Shown: positions 34,203 through 43,044 of the stretch, piece by piece | How the letters are laid out: the number at the start of each line of letters is the position of its first letter | Numbering within the stretch: position 1 is the first letter of the stretch | Assembly: GCA_002405475.1 (NCBI GenBank) | Contig: DHLX01000018.1 | Span: 62,001-126,000 of the forward strand | Reading direction: 5' to 3' | Source: Burkholderiales bacterium UBA4657 | GTDB taxonomy: Bacteria > Pseudomonadota > Gammaproteobacteria > Burkholderiales > Burkholderiaceae_E | Length of the DNA stretch: 64,000 nucleotides | The notes under the pieces: model-generated | Database searches by the model: none | What the model was told of the DNA's origin: nothing | The model's input: the letters and a program-made list of their open reading frames with translations, nothing else | Position numbers and translations under genes: made by a program

Positions 34203-35684
34203 TCAAGCCGCAAACCATTGCTGTACCCTCTGGTATTCTTGTGCCGTCAAATGCAGGCCCAGCTTGCTACGGCGCCATAAAAAATCATCGCCGTGCTGGC
34301 AGAATTCCACCGTGCGGGCATAACGCAGTTCGGCTTCATGCACCCCGGGGGCATATTCGGGTCCGAGGTCGTGCAAGCTCTGCGCGTTGTCAATGACATG
34401 CATCAGGCGTGTGCCGTAGGCGTGGGCATAGCGCTTGAGCAATGATGCAGGTAGCCATGGCCAGCGCTGGGCAGCATGCTCCAAATAAGCCGCAAAATCT
34501 GCGTCTGGCATATCGCCCCCCGGCAGCGCGGCAGCGTGCGTCCAGCCCTGCGCGCCGCTACCAAAGTACGGCGCCAAGACATGCAGGGCTTCTTCAGCCA
34601 GTTTGCGATAGGTCGTTATCTTGCCACCCAGCACACTCAAGAGCGGCGCGGCTTCGGTATTCAGTTCGAGCCAATAATCGCGGGTAGTACTCGAAGCATC
34701 ACCGGCTTCATCTTCAAGCAAAGGACGCACACCGGCATAGCTATGCACCACTTCGCTCGGATCGAGCGTACGGGCAAAATAGCGACTGGCCATCGCGCAT
34801 AAATACTGTACCTCGTCACTACTGGCGCTCACCGTTCCCGCATCAGCATCGTAATCGACATCGGTGGTACCGATTAGAGTAAAGCGCCCTTCGTAGGGTA
34901 TGGCAAAAATGACGCGGTTGTCCTCATTCTGAAACAGGTAAGCAGAGTCATGCTGAAACAGGGCTGGCACGACAATGTGACTGCCCTTGACTAGCCGTAA
35001 ACGGTGCTGCGAACTGACCCGCAAGGTATGACTCAGCACCGAACCGGCCCAGGGGCCAGCGGCATTGACCACGGCGCGCGCCTGCCAGTGGCGTAGGTCG
35101 GAACCCTGCTGCACGCTCAAGTCCCAGTGTTGCGCATGACGCTGCGCACTGGTCACGCATGCACGGGTATGAATTCGGGCACCCCGTTCCTGGGCATCAA
35201 GCGCATTGAGTAGCACCAGGCGTGCATCATCGACCCAGCCATCGGAATAAATAAAGCCAGTGCGATAATCGCCGCGCAATGGCTGACCGGCTTCGTGCTG
35301 ACGCAAGTCTACGGTCTCGGAATCAGGCAAACGCTCACGCCGCGCCAGATGATCGTACAAAAACAGGCCGGCGCGTACCATCCACTCAGGTCGTACCGCC
35401 GAGTTATGCGGTACGACAAAACGCATAGGCCAGGTAATATGCGGCGCGTTCTTCAAAATAACTTCACGTTCCTGCAAGGCCTTGCGCACCAGCATAAACT
35501 CAAAATGCTCCAGATAGCGCAAGCCGCCATGAATGAGCTTGGTGCTGGCTGAGGAAGTATGCGCCGCCAGGTCGTGCTGCTCGAACAGCACCACGCGCAA
35601 ACCACGCCCGGCGGCATCACGCGCTATACCTGCGCCGTTAATGCCGCCGCCAATGACCGCCAGGTCATAAATGGGTTCGCTCAT
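34203..35684 (-). CDS. glpD: glycerol-3-phosphate dehydrogenase (FAD, aerobic)
   Basis: Membrane-associated flavoprotein oxidising glycerol-3-phosphate to dihydroxyacetone phosphate and passing electrons to quinone. 493 residues, with the dinucleotide fold IGGGINGAGIARDAAGRGL at residues ~11-29, STKLIHGGLRYLEH, and a C-terminal domain after LSVLGGKITTYRKLAE. The start overlaps the mbfA stop in an ATGA, so it is coupled to an iron exporter rather than to other glp genes. No glpF or glpK is nearby. Confidence 0.95.
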   Translation of the reverse strand: MSEPIYDLAVIGGGINGAGIARDAAGRGLRVVLFEQHDLAAHTSSASTKLIHGGLRYLEHFEFMLVRKALQEREVILKNAPHITWPMRFVVPHNSAVRPEWMVRAGLFLYDHLARRERLPDSETVDLRQHEAGQPLRGDYRTGFIYSDGWVDDARLVLLNALDAQERGARIHTRACVTSAQRHAQHWDLSVQQGSDLRHWQARAVVNAAGPWAGSVLSHTLRVSSQHRLRLVKGSHIVVPALFQHDSAYLFQNEDNRVIFAIPYEGRFTLIGTTDVDYDADAGTVSASSDEVQYLCAMASRYFARTLDPSEVVHSYAGVRPLLEDEAGDASSTTRDYWLELNTEAAPLLSVLGGKITTYRKLAEEALHVLAPYFGSGAQGWTHAAALPGGDMPDADFAAYLEHAAQRWPWLPASLLKRYAHAYGTRLMHVIDNAQSLHDLGPEYAPGVHEAELRYARTVEFCQHGDDFLWRRSKLGLHLTAQEYQRVQQWFAA

Positions 35685-36820
35685 GCCAGCGCAACACCAA
35701 ACAGTTTACCGACCCCAAAGGTCAGTGCCGCCGCGACTGAGGCTACCAGTAACTGGCGCGCGCCTGAGTACCAGGCGCCGCGACCATTAAACAGCGAAGT
35801 ACCGGCACCGAGCAAAAACAGCGCCAGAGCCGCCGCCACAACACTCGCCCACAAGCCCGAAGCCTCACTCAAAAAGACAAAAGGCAGTACCGGTACCGCA
35901 GCACCCAGGGCAAACAGCACGAACGACACCAGTGCCGCACGTAGCGGGTTGCCGCCCAGGTCGGCCGGGTCAATGCCCAGCTCCTCGCGCGCCAGCGCTT
36001 CGAGTGCCGTATCGGGCTGCGCCATCAAACGCGCTGCCACGCGCTCGGCCTCGTCACGCGACAGCCCTTTGGATTCATAAATCAGCGCCAGCTCTTTTTG
36101 CTCGGCCTCGGGCGCTTCCTGTAACTCTTGCGCTTCACGCTGCAGTTGCGTTTGCGCCAGCTCGCGCGAATTCAGCACCGACAACCACTCGCCCAGCGCC
36201 ATGGAACAGGCACCCGCCACCAGACCCGCCACGCCCGTCAGCAAAATGGCCTGGCTGGCCACACCCGCACCCGCCACCCCCATGACCAGACAAAAATTCG
36301 ACACCAGGCCGTCAGTAGCGCCCAGAACGGCAGCGCGCAGGTCGTTGCCCGAAGCGCCCCGGTGCCAGCGCTCGTGCCCGGCAATATCGCCTCCGCTCAG
36401 CGCGCGCTCTCGCTGGCTGACATTGCCCAAAATAGTGGCATGACCGTGCTCGGCTGCCGACAAACCTGCGGCTCTGGCGTCAGGCTGGTTCGCATATTTG
36501 TTTCTGTCGGCAAACTCGGCCGCCGCCACACTGGGCAAGACAAAGCCCGAACCAAAACGCCGCGCTGACCACGCCAGAACACGGGTACGCCAGCTTGGGC
36601 GAAACGCTGGCAGTGTTACCCCGGCAGCCTCGAGCTTGTTGCGCCAGACGATGGCATGCTCACGTTCGGCCTGCGCCAGACGGCGATAAATATCGGCACG
36701 TTGCGGATTTTTTTCGGCGGCGGCAATCGCGTCATATAGCGCTGCGCCGTTGAGTTCATCATTCAGATTACCAAGCCAGCGTGTGTGGTCGGTTTGCATC
36801 GGCATCTTGCTTAATGTCAT
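35681..36820 (-). CDS. mbfA: MbfA-type iron exporter (ferritin-like plus VIT1/CCC1 domain)
   Basis: 379 residues. An N-terminal ferritin-like four-helix domain (residues ~10-110) has candidate di-iron ligands in LNDELNGAALYDAI, QAEREHAIVWRNK and SAAEHGHATIL. It is followed by a VIT1/CCC1 membrane domain with DLRAAVLGATDGLVSNFCLVMGV, a cytoplasmic Glu-rich segment (QEAPEAEQKELALIYESKG) and further helices to the C-terminus. This is the architecture of MbfA, an inner-membrane iron exporter that protects against iron and peroxide stress. It is first in the overlapping mbfA-glpD-mnmC unit. I saw no clear Fur or Irr site in the 38 bases upstream. Confidence 0.88.
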   Translation of the reverse strand: MTLSKMPMQTDHTRWLGNLNDELNGAALYDAIAAAEKNPQRADIYRRLAQAEREHAIVWRNKLEAAGVTLPAFRPSWRTRVLAWSARRFGSGFVLPSVAAAEFADRNKYANQPDARAAGLSAAEHGHATILGNVSQRERALSGGDIAGHERWHRGASGNDLRAAVLGATDGLVSNFCLVMGVAGAGVASQAILLTGVAGLVAGACSMALGEWLSVLNSRELAQTQLQREAQELQEAPEAEQKELALIYESKGLSRDEAERVAARLMAQPDTALEALAREELGIDPADLGGNPLRAALVSFVLFALGAAVPVLPFVFLSEASGLWASVVAAALALFLLGAGTSLFNGRGAWYSGARQLLVASVAAALTFGVGKLFGVALA

Positions 36821-36858
36821 GTCTGAGACCTTCCCGTTTCTGGCCGCTCAAAGCCGAA

Positions 36859-37320
36859 TCATAACGCCAGCCTCGGGCTGAATTTGCTGCGCCTGAGCGA
36901 GAAAAAACTGCGCACATTGCGTACATTGGCGGCAGCGGTAAACAGGCGATGCGCCAGAGCATGATAATCCGCCATGTCTTTCACCTGCAAAATCAGAACG
37001 AAGTCGGGACCCGGCGAAACGCGGTAACACTGCTGTAGCGCCGGCTCGTTGAGTACCCGGCGTTCAAAATCTTCCAGCGCTTCGGCCGACTGCCGGTCGA
37101 GACTGATTTCCACTATCGCGGTCAGGCCAGCGCCCAATTTTTCCGGGGACAAAATGGCTATCTGACGCTCTATGACGCCGTTCTGCACCAGTTTTTTTAC
37201 CCGGCGCAGGCACGTGGCTGGTGAAATGTGCACCAGTGTCGCCAGCTCGTGATTGGTTAGCGCGCAGTTGTCCTGCAGTTGCGTCAATATTTTTTTATCA
37301 ATTTCATCCATAAAATCCAT
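36859..37320 (-). CDS. Lrp/AsnC-family transcriptional regulator
   Basis: 153 residues with an N-terminal HTH (DEIDKKILTQLQDNCALTNHELATLVHISPATCLRRVKKL) and a C-terminal ligand-binding ferredoxin-like domain (VEISLDRQSAEALEDFE, then VSPGPDFVLILQVKD). Family members respond to amino acids. It is divergent from glmS across an AT-rich gap of 126 bases and ends 38 bases before mbfA. Confidence 0.92.
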   Translation of the reverse strand: MDFMDEIDKKILTQLQDNCALTNHELATLVHISPATCLRRVKKLVQNGVIERQIAILSPEKLGAGLTAIVEISLDRQSAEALEDFERRVLNEPALQQCYRVSPGPDFVLILQVKDMADYHALAHRLFTAAANVRNVRSFFSLRRSKFSPRLAL

Positions 37321-37446
37321 TTTAATGAATTTTTATTTCATACTCCCAAGTTAAAGAAATATTAATTCATTTATTTATAAATATTGCAAGCCTATTTCTT
37401 TACATTGCAACTACACTGCGCAACATTGTGTTTTTAAGGATGAAAC

Positions 37447-39258
37447 ATGTGCGGCATTGTGGCGGCGGTAGCGCATAGAAACATTGTTCCGGTTCTGGTC
37501 GAGGGGCTGAAGCGGCTGGAATATCGCGGTTATGACTCTTGTGGCGTGGCCATTCATGCCAATGGCGAATTAAAGCGTGCGCGCAGTGTGGCACGCGTCG
37601 CGGAACTGGACGAGCAGGCACGCCAGATGAATGGCTTTACCGGCATTGCCCATACCCGCTGGGCCACCCACGGCGCCCCAACCACGGCCAACGCGCACCC
37701 GCATTTTTCCAATGAGCGCATTGCACTGGTACACAACGGCATTATTGAAAACCATGAAGAATTACGGCGCGAACTGAAAGATGCCGGTTATGTGTTTGAA
37801 AGCCAGACCGATACCGAGGTCATTGCGCATCTGGTCGATCACCTGTATCAGGATGACCTGTTTGAAGCGGTACAGAAAGCAGTGCGGCGCTTGCACGGTG
37901 CCTATGCCATTGCCGTGTTTTGCCGCGAGGAACCACATCGCGTCATCGGGGCACGTGAAGGCTCACCACTGGTGGTGGGGCTGGGGCAAAACGAAAATTT
38001 CCTGGCTTCCGATGCCATGGCGCTGGCCGGTACAACACATAACTTTGTTTATTTGAACGAGGGCGACGTTGTCGATGTGCAATCAGGCCGAGTCTGGATC
38101 GTGGATCGTGACGGCAAAGCGGCAGAACGTACGGCGCGTGTGGTCGAAGCGTACTCGGGCGCAGTGGAACTCGGACCTTATCGTCATTTCATGCAAAAAG
38201 AAATTTTCGAGCAGCCGCGTGCGCTGGCCGACACACTGGACGATGTACATGAAATTTCACCGGCTCTGTTCGGCGAACCGGCGCGGGGTATTTTTGGCAG
38301 CATAGACCGGATTCTGATCCTGGCCTGCGGTACCAGTTATTACTCTGGCTGTACCGCAAAATACTGGCTGGAGTCGATTGCCCGTTTACCGACCAGCGTC
38401 GAAATTGCCAGTGAATACCGTTACCGTGACTCGGTACCCCACCCCAGTACACTGGTGGTGGTGATTTCGCAATCCGGCGAAACTGCCGATACTCTGGCGG
38501 CACTCAAACATGCCAAGGCGCAGGGCATGACGCACACTCTGGCGATCTGCAATGTCGCTACCAGCGCCATGGTGCGTGAAACCGAACTGCAATTTTTAAC
38601 CCGCGCTGGCGTGGAAATTGGCGTGGCCTCGACCAAGGCCTTCACTACGCAATTACTGGCTTTATATTTGCTGGCGCATGCTCTGGCCAAAGCGCGGGGC
38701 CGGCTCGATGCCGCCCATGAAGCTGCTGCCGTTAAAGCACTACGCCATCTGCCCGCTGCAGTACAAAATGTGCTTGCACTTGAGCCGCAGATCATAGCCT
38801 GGGCGGAAAGTTTTGCGCGTCGCGAAAATGCCCTGTTTCTGGGGCGCGGCCTGCACTACCCCATTGCACTCGAAGGCGCGCTCAAGCTCAAGGAAATCAG
38901 CTACATCCACGCCGAAGCTTACCCGGCCGGGGAACTGAAACACGGCCCACTGGCACTGGTCACCGAAGCCATGCCTGTCGTGACCGTAGCGCCGAATGAC
39001 GCCTTGCTGGAAAAGCTGAAAAGTAATATGCAGGAAGTGCGCGCCCGGGGCGGCCAGCTTTATGTCTTTGCCGATGCCGACACCCAGATTCACAGCGATG
39101 AAGGGGTGCACGTGATTCGCATGCCTGAGCATTACGGCGCGCTGTCACCCATCTTGCATGTGGTACCGCTGCAATTGCTGGCGTATCACACCGCGCTGGC
39201 GCGTGGTACCGATGTCGATAAGCCGCGCAATCTGGCCAAGAGTGTGACGGTGGAATGA
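37447..39258 (+). CDS. glmS: glutamine-fructose-6-phosphate aminotransferase (isomerizing)
   Basis: Makes glucosamine-6-phosphate, the entry to peptidoglycan and LPS amino sugars. 603 residues. The N-terminal Cys2 (MCGIVAA) is the glutaminase nucleophile, with EYRGYDSCGVA and HTRWATHGAPT behind it. Two SIS domains follow (ACGTSYYSG, ISQSGETADT, STKAFTTQ), and the C-terminus ends KSVTVE as expected. I saw no glmS ribozyme in the upstream 126 bases. Confidence 0.96.
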   Translation: MCGIVAAVAHRNIVPVLVEGLKRLEYRGYDSCGVAIHANGELKRARSVARVAELDEQARQMNGFTGIAHTRWATHGAPTTANAHPHFSNERIALVHNGIIENHEELRRELKDAGYVFESQTDTEVIAHLVDHLYQDDLFEAVQKAVRRLHGAYAIAVFCREEPHRVIGAREGSPLVVGLGQNENFLASDAMALAGTTHNFVYLNEGDVVDVQSGRVWIVDRDGKAAERTARVVEAYSGAVELGPYRHFMQKEIFEQPRALADTLDDVHEISPALFGEPARGIFGSIDRILILACGTSYYSGCTAKYWLESIARLPTSVEIASEYRYRDSVPHPSTLVVVISQSGETADTLAALKHAKAQGMTHTLAICNVATSAMVRETELQFLTRAGVEIGVASTKAFTTQLLALYLLAHALAKARGRLDAAHEAAAVKALRHLPAAVQNVLALEPQIIAWAESFARRENALFLGRGLHYPIALEGALKLKEISYIHAEAYPAGELKHGPLALVTEAMPVVTVAPNDALLEKLKSNMQEVRARGGQLYVFADADTQIHSDEGVHVIRMPEHYGALSPILHVVPLQLLAYHTALARGTDVDKPRNLAKSVTVE

Positions 39259-39264
39259 GTCCTA

Positions 39265-40683
39265 CTATCCAACCAGTACACTTTTGCAGGCGTTACCACC
39301 TGCTTTTTTGGCACGGTACATCGCCATATCAGCACGATGAAACAGGTCGCGCGGGTCGTCGGCATCTTCCGGAAATAAAGCAATGCCGACACTGGCGCTG
39401 ATATGCAGCTTCAGTCCTTCGATGACAAAAGGCTGTACCAGCGCCAGGCGTATGCGTTCAGAGACCATGACCGCATCCTGACGATCGCGGATGGCAGGTA
39501 ACAAAACCACAAATTCATCGCCGCTACGTCGTGATACGGTATCGCAGGCACGGACGCAGTCGCCCATACGTTTGGCGACTTCCTGCAGCAGTAAATCGCC
39601 TACGATGTGCCCATGCCGATCGTTGACCTGCTTGAATTTGTCCAGATCAACAAACAATAGTCCTACTGTTTCCTGATGTCGCTGTGCCGACAATACTGCC
39701 TGAACCAGTCGGTCATCAAACAAAATACGGTTTGGAAGACCCGTCAGGGCATCGAAATGCGCCAGGAGGCGGATTTTATCCTCGGCCTGCTTGCGTTCGG
39801 TAATGTCGTAGAACATGATGACGTGGTAAGCCACATGACCGTGGCGGTCTCTGACCGGGTCGTACATGGTCCAGGCGGTGAACGGCTCCTGGCGTGCAGT
39901 TTCAATCAAAGCCTCGCCATGCCAGGACACTGAGGCCTCATTCAGCCAAGGCAATTCCTGGGTAGCCGTAGGCCGAAATAGCTGTTCTACCGAGGTACCC
40001 AGGACTTCAATGGCACTAAGGCCAGTAGCTCTTGTATAGGCCGGGTTCACGGATACCACTTGGCCTTTGGCATCGCATACCACAACCGCTTCACTGACTG
40101 AGGCAATCAGGCTGGCCGCCAGCTGCGCTTCGCGCTCGGCATTAACCGACTGCGCACATTCGTTCAATGATTTGACCAAAGCCTCGGTTCTGACCGGTTT
40201 GAGTACATAGCGATCTATACCGGCCTCTATCGCCTGGAGTAGATAATCCACATCGTTGAATGCGGTAGTCACGATGATGGGAACTGCACTGTCGTGGTGT
40301 TTGATCGCCGCTGACATGGTCAGGCCATCCATTTGTGGCATGCGTACGTCCGTGATTACAATGTCAGGAGACTGTTCCAGGAATTTCTCCAGCCCGTCTT
40401 GCCCGTTTTCTGCGACCAGCAGTTTCCCCACGCGACGTTTGAGGAATGGTTGCAACTGACTGCGTATAGCGGCATCGTCTTCAACATACAGCACCGTCAT
40501 GCGCGCCAGTTGGGCTTGCTGATGTATTGCTGCAATTTGATTTTTTTCGGCTAGGGTGGGTGGTGCTGTCATTTCGGTACCCGGGTCACGGTTGTCCTGT
40601 TCGGATTGACGGCCGGAATCCAACCCAACTTGAGTGTTGCCGGTCGTCCGATTTGACCCCTTTTTCGGGACTACGGGTTTCAT
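39265..40683 (-). CDS. response regulator with PAS and GGDEF domains (diguanylate cyclase)
   Basis: 472 residues. An N-terminal receiver has the acidic pair in LYVEDD and phosphoacceptor D112 in VITDVRMPQMDG. A PAS domain follows (residues ~205-320), then a GGDEF domain. The active-site motif is SGDEF rather than GGDEF, near residues 384-388, with an RACD inhibitory I-site five residues upstream. SGDEF forms are often active, so c-di-GMP synthesis is likely but not certain. The start overlaps the sensor kinase stop by 4 bases, making these two partners. The 3' end is 6 bases from glmS, convergent. Confidence 0.92.
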   Translation of the reverse strand: MKPVVPKKGSNRTTGNTQVGLDSGRQSEQDNRDPGTEMTAPPTLAEKNQIAAIHQQAQLARMTVLYVEDDAAIRSQLQPFLKRRVGKLLVAENGQDGLEKFLEQSPDIVITDVRMPQMDGLTMSAAIKHHDSAVPIIVTTAFNDVDYLLQAIEAGIDRYVLKPVRTEALVKSLNECAQSVNAEREAQLAASLIASVSEAVVVCDAKGQVVSVNPAYTRATGLSAIEVLGTSVEQLFRPTATQELPWLNEASVSWHGEALIETARQEPFTAWTMYDPVRDRHGHVAYHVIMFYDITERKQAEDKIRLLAHFDALTGLPNRILFDDRLVQAVLSAQRHQETVGLLFVDLDKFKQVNDRHGHIVGDLLLQEVAKRMGDCVRACDTVSRRSGDEFVVLLPAIRDRQDAVMVSERIRLALVQPFVIEGLKLHISASVGIALFPEDADDPRDLFHRADMAMYRAKKAGGNACKSVLVG

Positions 40684-42812
40684 GCCGCATCTGCCAAAGG
40701 TGTGGTAATACGAAATTCTGCGCCATCTGCGGTATTTTCTACTTCAATACGACCGCCAAAATTGTTTTCTATGATCATCTTTGACATATACAGGCCGATA
40801 CCGATACCTTTTGGCCGGGTCGTGAAATACGGGTCAAAAATTCTCGGCAATATGTCCAGGGCAATACCCTGACCATTGTCGGTCACGGTGATCCAGGCTT
40901 CCTTCTGATTCGAGTCCACCTTAACCTGAACCTGGCCTGCAGCCAGACCACGTTCCTGAATGATCTCGCGCGAATTACCCAACAGGTTTAACAGTGCCTG
41001 GGTATATTCGTTCTCGACTCCCATCACTTCGCCATCTTTCAGGCAAACGAACTGCAGGTCTATGTCCTGTTGGGCGTAGGCACTTTGAACAATCGATACA
41101 GCTTTTTGCGCTGCCATGCAGACCGAAAACCTTTTTCGCTCTCGATTGCTGCGATAAAAATTTCTGAAGTCTTCGATAGTTGCCGACATGGTTCGAATCA
41201 GCTCTTCTCCGAATGAAACCTGTTCCTGCAGATAGTGAGGTGTCAAGTCGCCATAACGTTGGGCGTCACGCAAATTGGCCAGAGTGAGCGCCAGGGCATT
41301 GAGCGGCTGACGCCATTGGTGGGCGATGTTGCCTATCATCTCGCCCATCGCCGCCATACGCGACTGGTGAATCATCAAATGATCCTTGTCACGGTTTTTA
41401 GCCACCTCGTCACGTATCCTGGCCTCAAGCGTGTTATTCAGGCGGCGAAGTTGAGTTTCAGCGTTCTGACTTTGGGTCACATCGAGTTGTGTTGCCAGTA
41501 CGCGCACCGGTTTGCCGCTAGCATCGCGCTCGACAATACGCGCATTACCCTCGACATGATGCCATTCCCCATGTGCTCCACGAACACGATACTGACAGGT
41601 ATAGTCTGATCGCTGGCCGCCGAGATATAGCCCCAGTTCCTCAAGTACTCGCGCCCGATCATCGGGGTGCAACATGGCGCTCCATTTTTCATGGTTCAAC
41701 CAGAATTCATCTGGCTTATAGCCTAGCGAATGGGCGTAATCACGATTGATGGTCATGTTGCCGCTCACCACATCCCAGTCACATAAACCCAGGCCCGACG
41801 CTGCTAGCGCCAGGCTTAGGCGCTCTTCATTCATACGTGTTTCATTCAGAGCATGGAGCAATCGCCTGAACAGATATAGCAACACCAGACAAAAAATCAG
41901 GATTAAAGCGGTGCCTATTGCGGCTAGCGAGACCATTAGCATGGTGTTTTGCTGGAATGCCCCTAATGCCACCTGCTTTTCGAGGCTCACCAGGGTACGT
42001 AATGGATAACCGGCTAATGGCTGTTCCAGGGTAATGCGACTGGCATCCGCCTTATAGGCATCCAGTTGCAGTGCTTCTCCTGGACGTACTACATCGTATT
42101 CACGACTGGCACGCACCACATGATCGTCCCCCAGAACAGCCATGATGCTGGTTGTGTCTATGGGCTGTTCACCTAAAAATTCCGTCAAGCATTCAGGATT
42201 GAGAAAAGCCACTACGACACCGGCAAAACTGCCATCGGCATGATCAAGCCGGCGCGACATGGGGATCGACCAGCTGCCGGTTTCTCGTTCCAAAACTGGC
42301 GCGCTAATGTATAGTCCATGAGCCGGATTATTGACATGAATTCGAAAATAGGCCTGTTCGGACAATTGACTGTTGCGTAAATTTGGCAATGTTTTAAGCA
42401 GACTGTGTAGCACCACGCCGTCGCTACCCACTACAAACAGGGCATGCAGCAAGTCCGGGTCTGCTGATGTATTGGTAGACAACGTCGGTACCACACTTTT
42501 TAGCCGTACTTTACGTTCGGAAAGCGCTGCGTACTGTCGCTTGATGTCGAGCATGATGTGGTCGGCCTCGCCCAGAGTACGCAGGGCATTCTCAGAAAAG
42601 GCCATGCTGTAATTTTGCACATCCAGGCGAGCACGTGCCTCAGCTTCATGGTACTGATCACGGACGACAAGCAGGGTCGAAAGCCACAGCAGCCCCAACA
42701 ACATCAGGGTAAAAATGATAGTGACGCGCGTAGCGTTCAAACGCAGGCGAAAGCGCAATAAGTTAATTTCGACCGTTCTTGCGCCGGAAAAGAGTGCAGG
42801 TCTCGCTGTCAT
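40680..42812 (-). CDS. membrane sensor histidine kinase (Cache-PAS)
   Basis: 710 residues. One helix near residues 31-50 and a second near 280-310 bracket a periplasmic Cache-like sensing domain. A cytoplasmic PAS domain (~325-450) and a kinase core follow. The phosphorylated His is near residue 497 in IGNIAHQWRQPLNAL, the type often paired with diguanylate cyclase response regulators. The ATP-binding domain shows ITVTDNGQGIALD and GIGIGLYMSKMII. It is first in a two-gene unit with the receiver-PAS-GGDEF gene. The ligand is unknown. Confidence 0.92.
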   Translation of the reverse strand: MTARPALFSGARTVEINLLRFRLRLNATRVTIIFTLMLLGLLWLSTLLVVRDQYHEAEARARLDVQNYSMAFSENALRTLGEADHIMLDIKRQYAALSERKVRLKSVVPTLSTNTSADPDLLHALFVVGSDGVVLHSLLKTLPNLRNSQLSEQAYFRIHVNNPAHGLYISAPVLERETGSWSIPMSRRLDHADGSFAGVVVAFLNPECLTEFLGEQPIDTTSIMAVLGDDHVVRASREYDVVRPGEALQLDAYKADASRITLEQPLAGYPLRTLVSLEKQVALGAFQQNTMLMVSLAAIGTALILIFCLVLLYLFRRLLHALNETRMNEERLSLALAASGLGLCDWDVVSGNMTINRDYAHSLGYKPDEFWLNHEKWSAMLHPDDRARVLEELGLYLGGQRSDYTCQYRVRGAHGEWHHVEGNARIVERDASGKPVRVLATQLDVTQSQNAETQLRRLNNTLEARIRDEVAKNRDKDHLMIHQSRMAAMGEMIGNIAHQWRQPLNALALTLANLRDAQRYGDLTPHYLQEQVSFGEELIRTMSATIEDFRNFYRSNRERKRFSVCMAAQKAVSIVQSAYAQQDIDLQFVCLKDGEVMGVENEYTQALLNLLGNSREIIQERGLAAGQVQVKVDSNQKEAWITVTDNGQGIALDILPRIFDPYFTTRPKGIGIGLYMSKMIIENNFGGRIEVENTADGAEFRITTPLADAA

Positions 42813-42938
42813 GGCACGCTAGGTTGCAATGACTGCCGCCCGAAATCAAGCTTTATGCATCTTGTGTGTGGTTTCAGTGCCCGGACCCAGCCAAATAACA
42901 CATTAGGTTCATTTTTCACACAACACAAAAAACGTCAC

Positions 42939-42966
42939 TTGCAACTTTTAAGTGTTTGCTTAATAA
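42939..42966 (+). promoter_or_regulatory. possible sigma-70 promoter of the indolepyruvate oxidoreductase gene
   Basis: TTGCAA (42939-42944), a 16-base spacer, then TAATAA (42961-42966), in the AT-rich part of the 232-base gap before the ATG at 43045. Confidence 0.4.
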
Positions 42967-43044
42967 TATCTTCGCTGTTTAGGTCACAAACCTTGGCGGC
43001 CACGTGTCTGCCCTACCCGGGTCATTATTGCCAGGAGCTCAACC

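Noticed and set aside
37321..37446. glmS ribozyme
   Set aside because: The 126-base AT-rich gap lacks the ribozyme core, which is in any case typical of Gram-positive bacteria.
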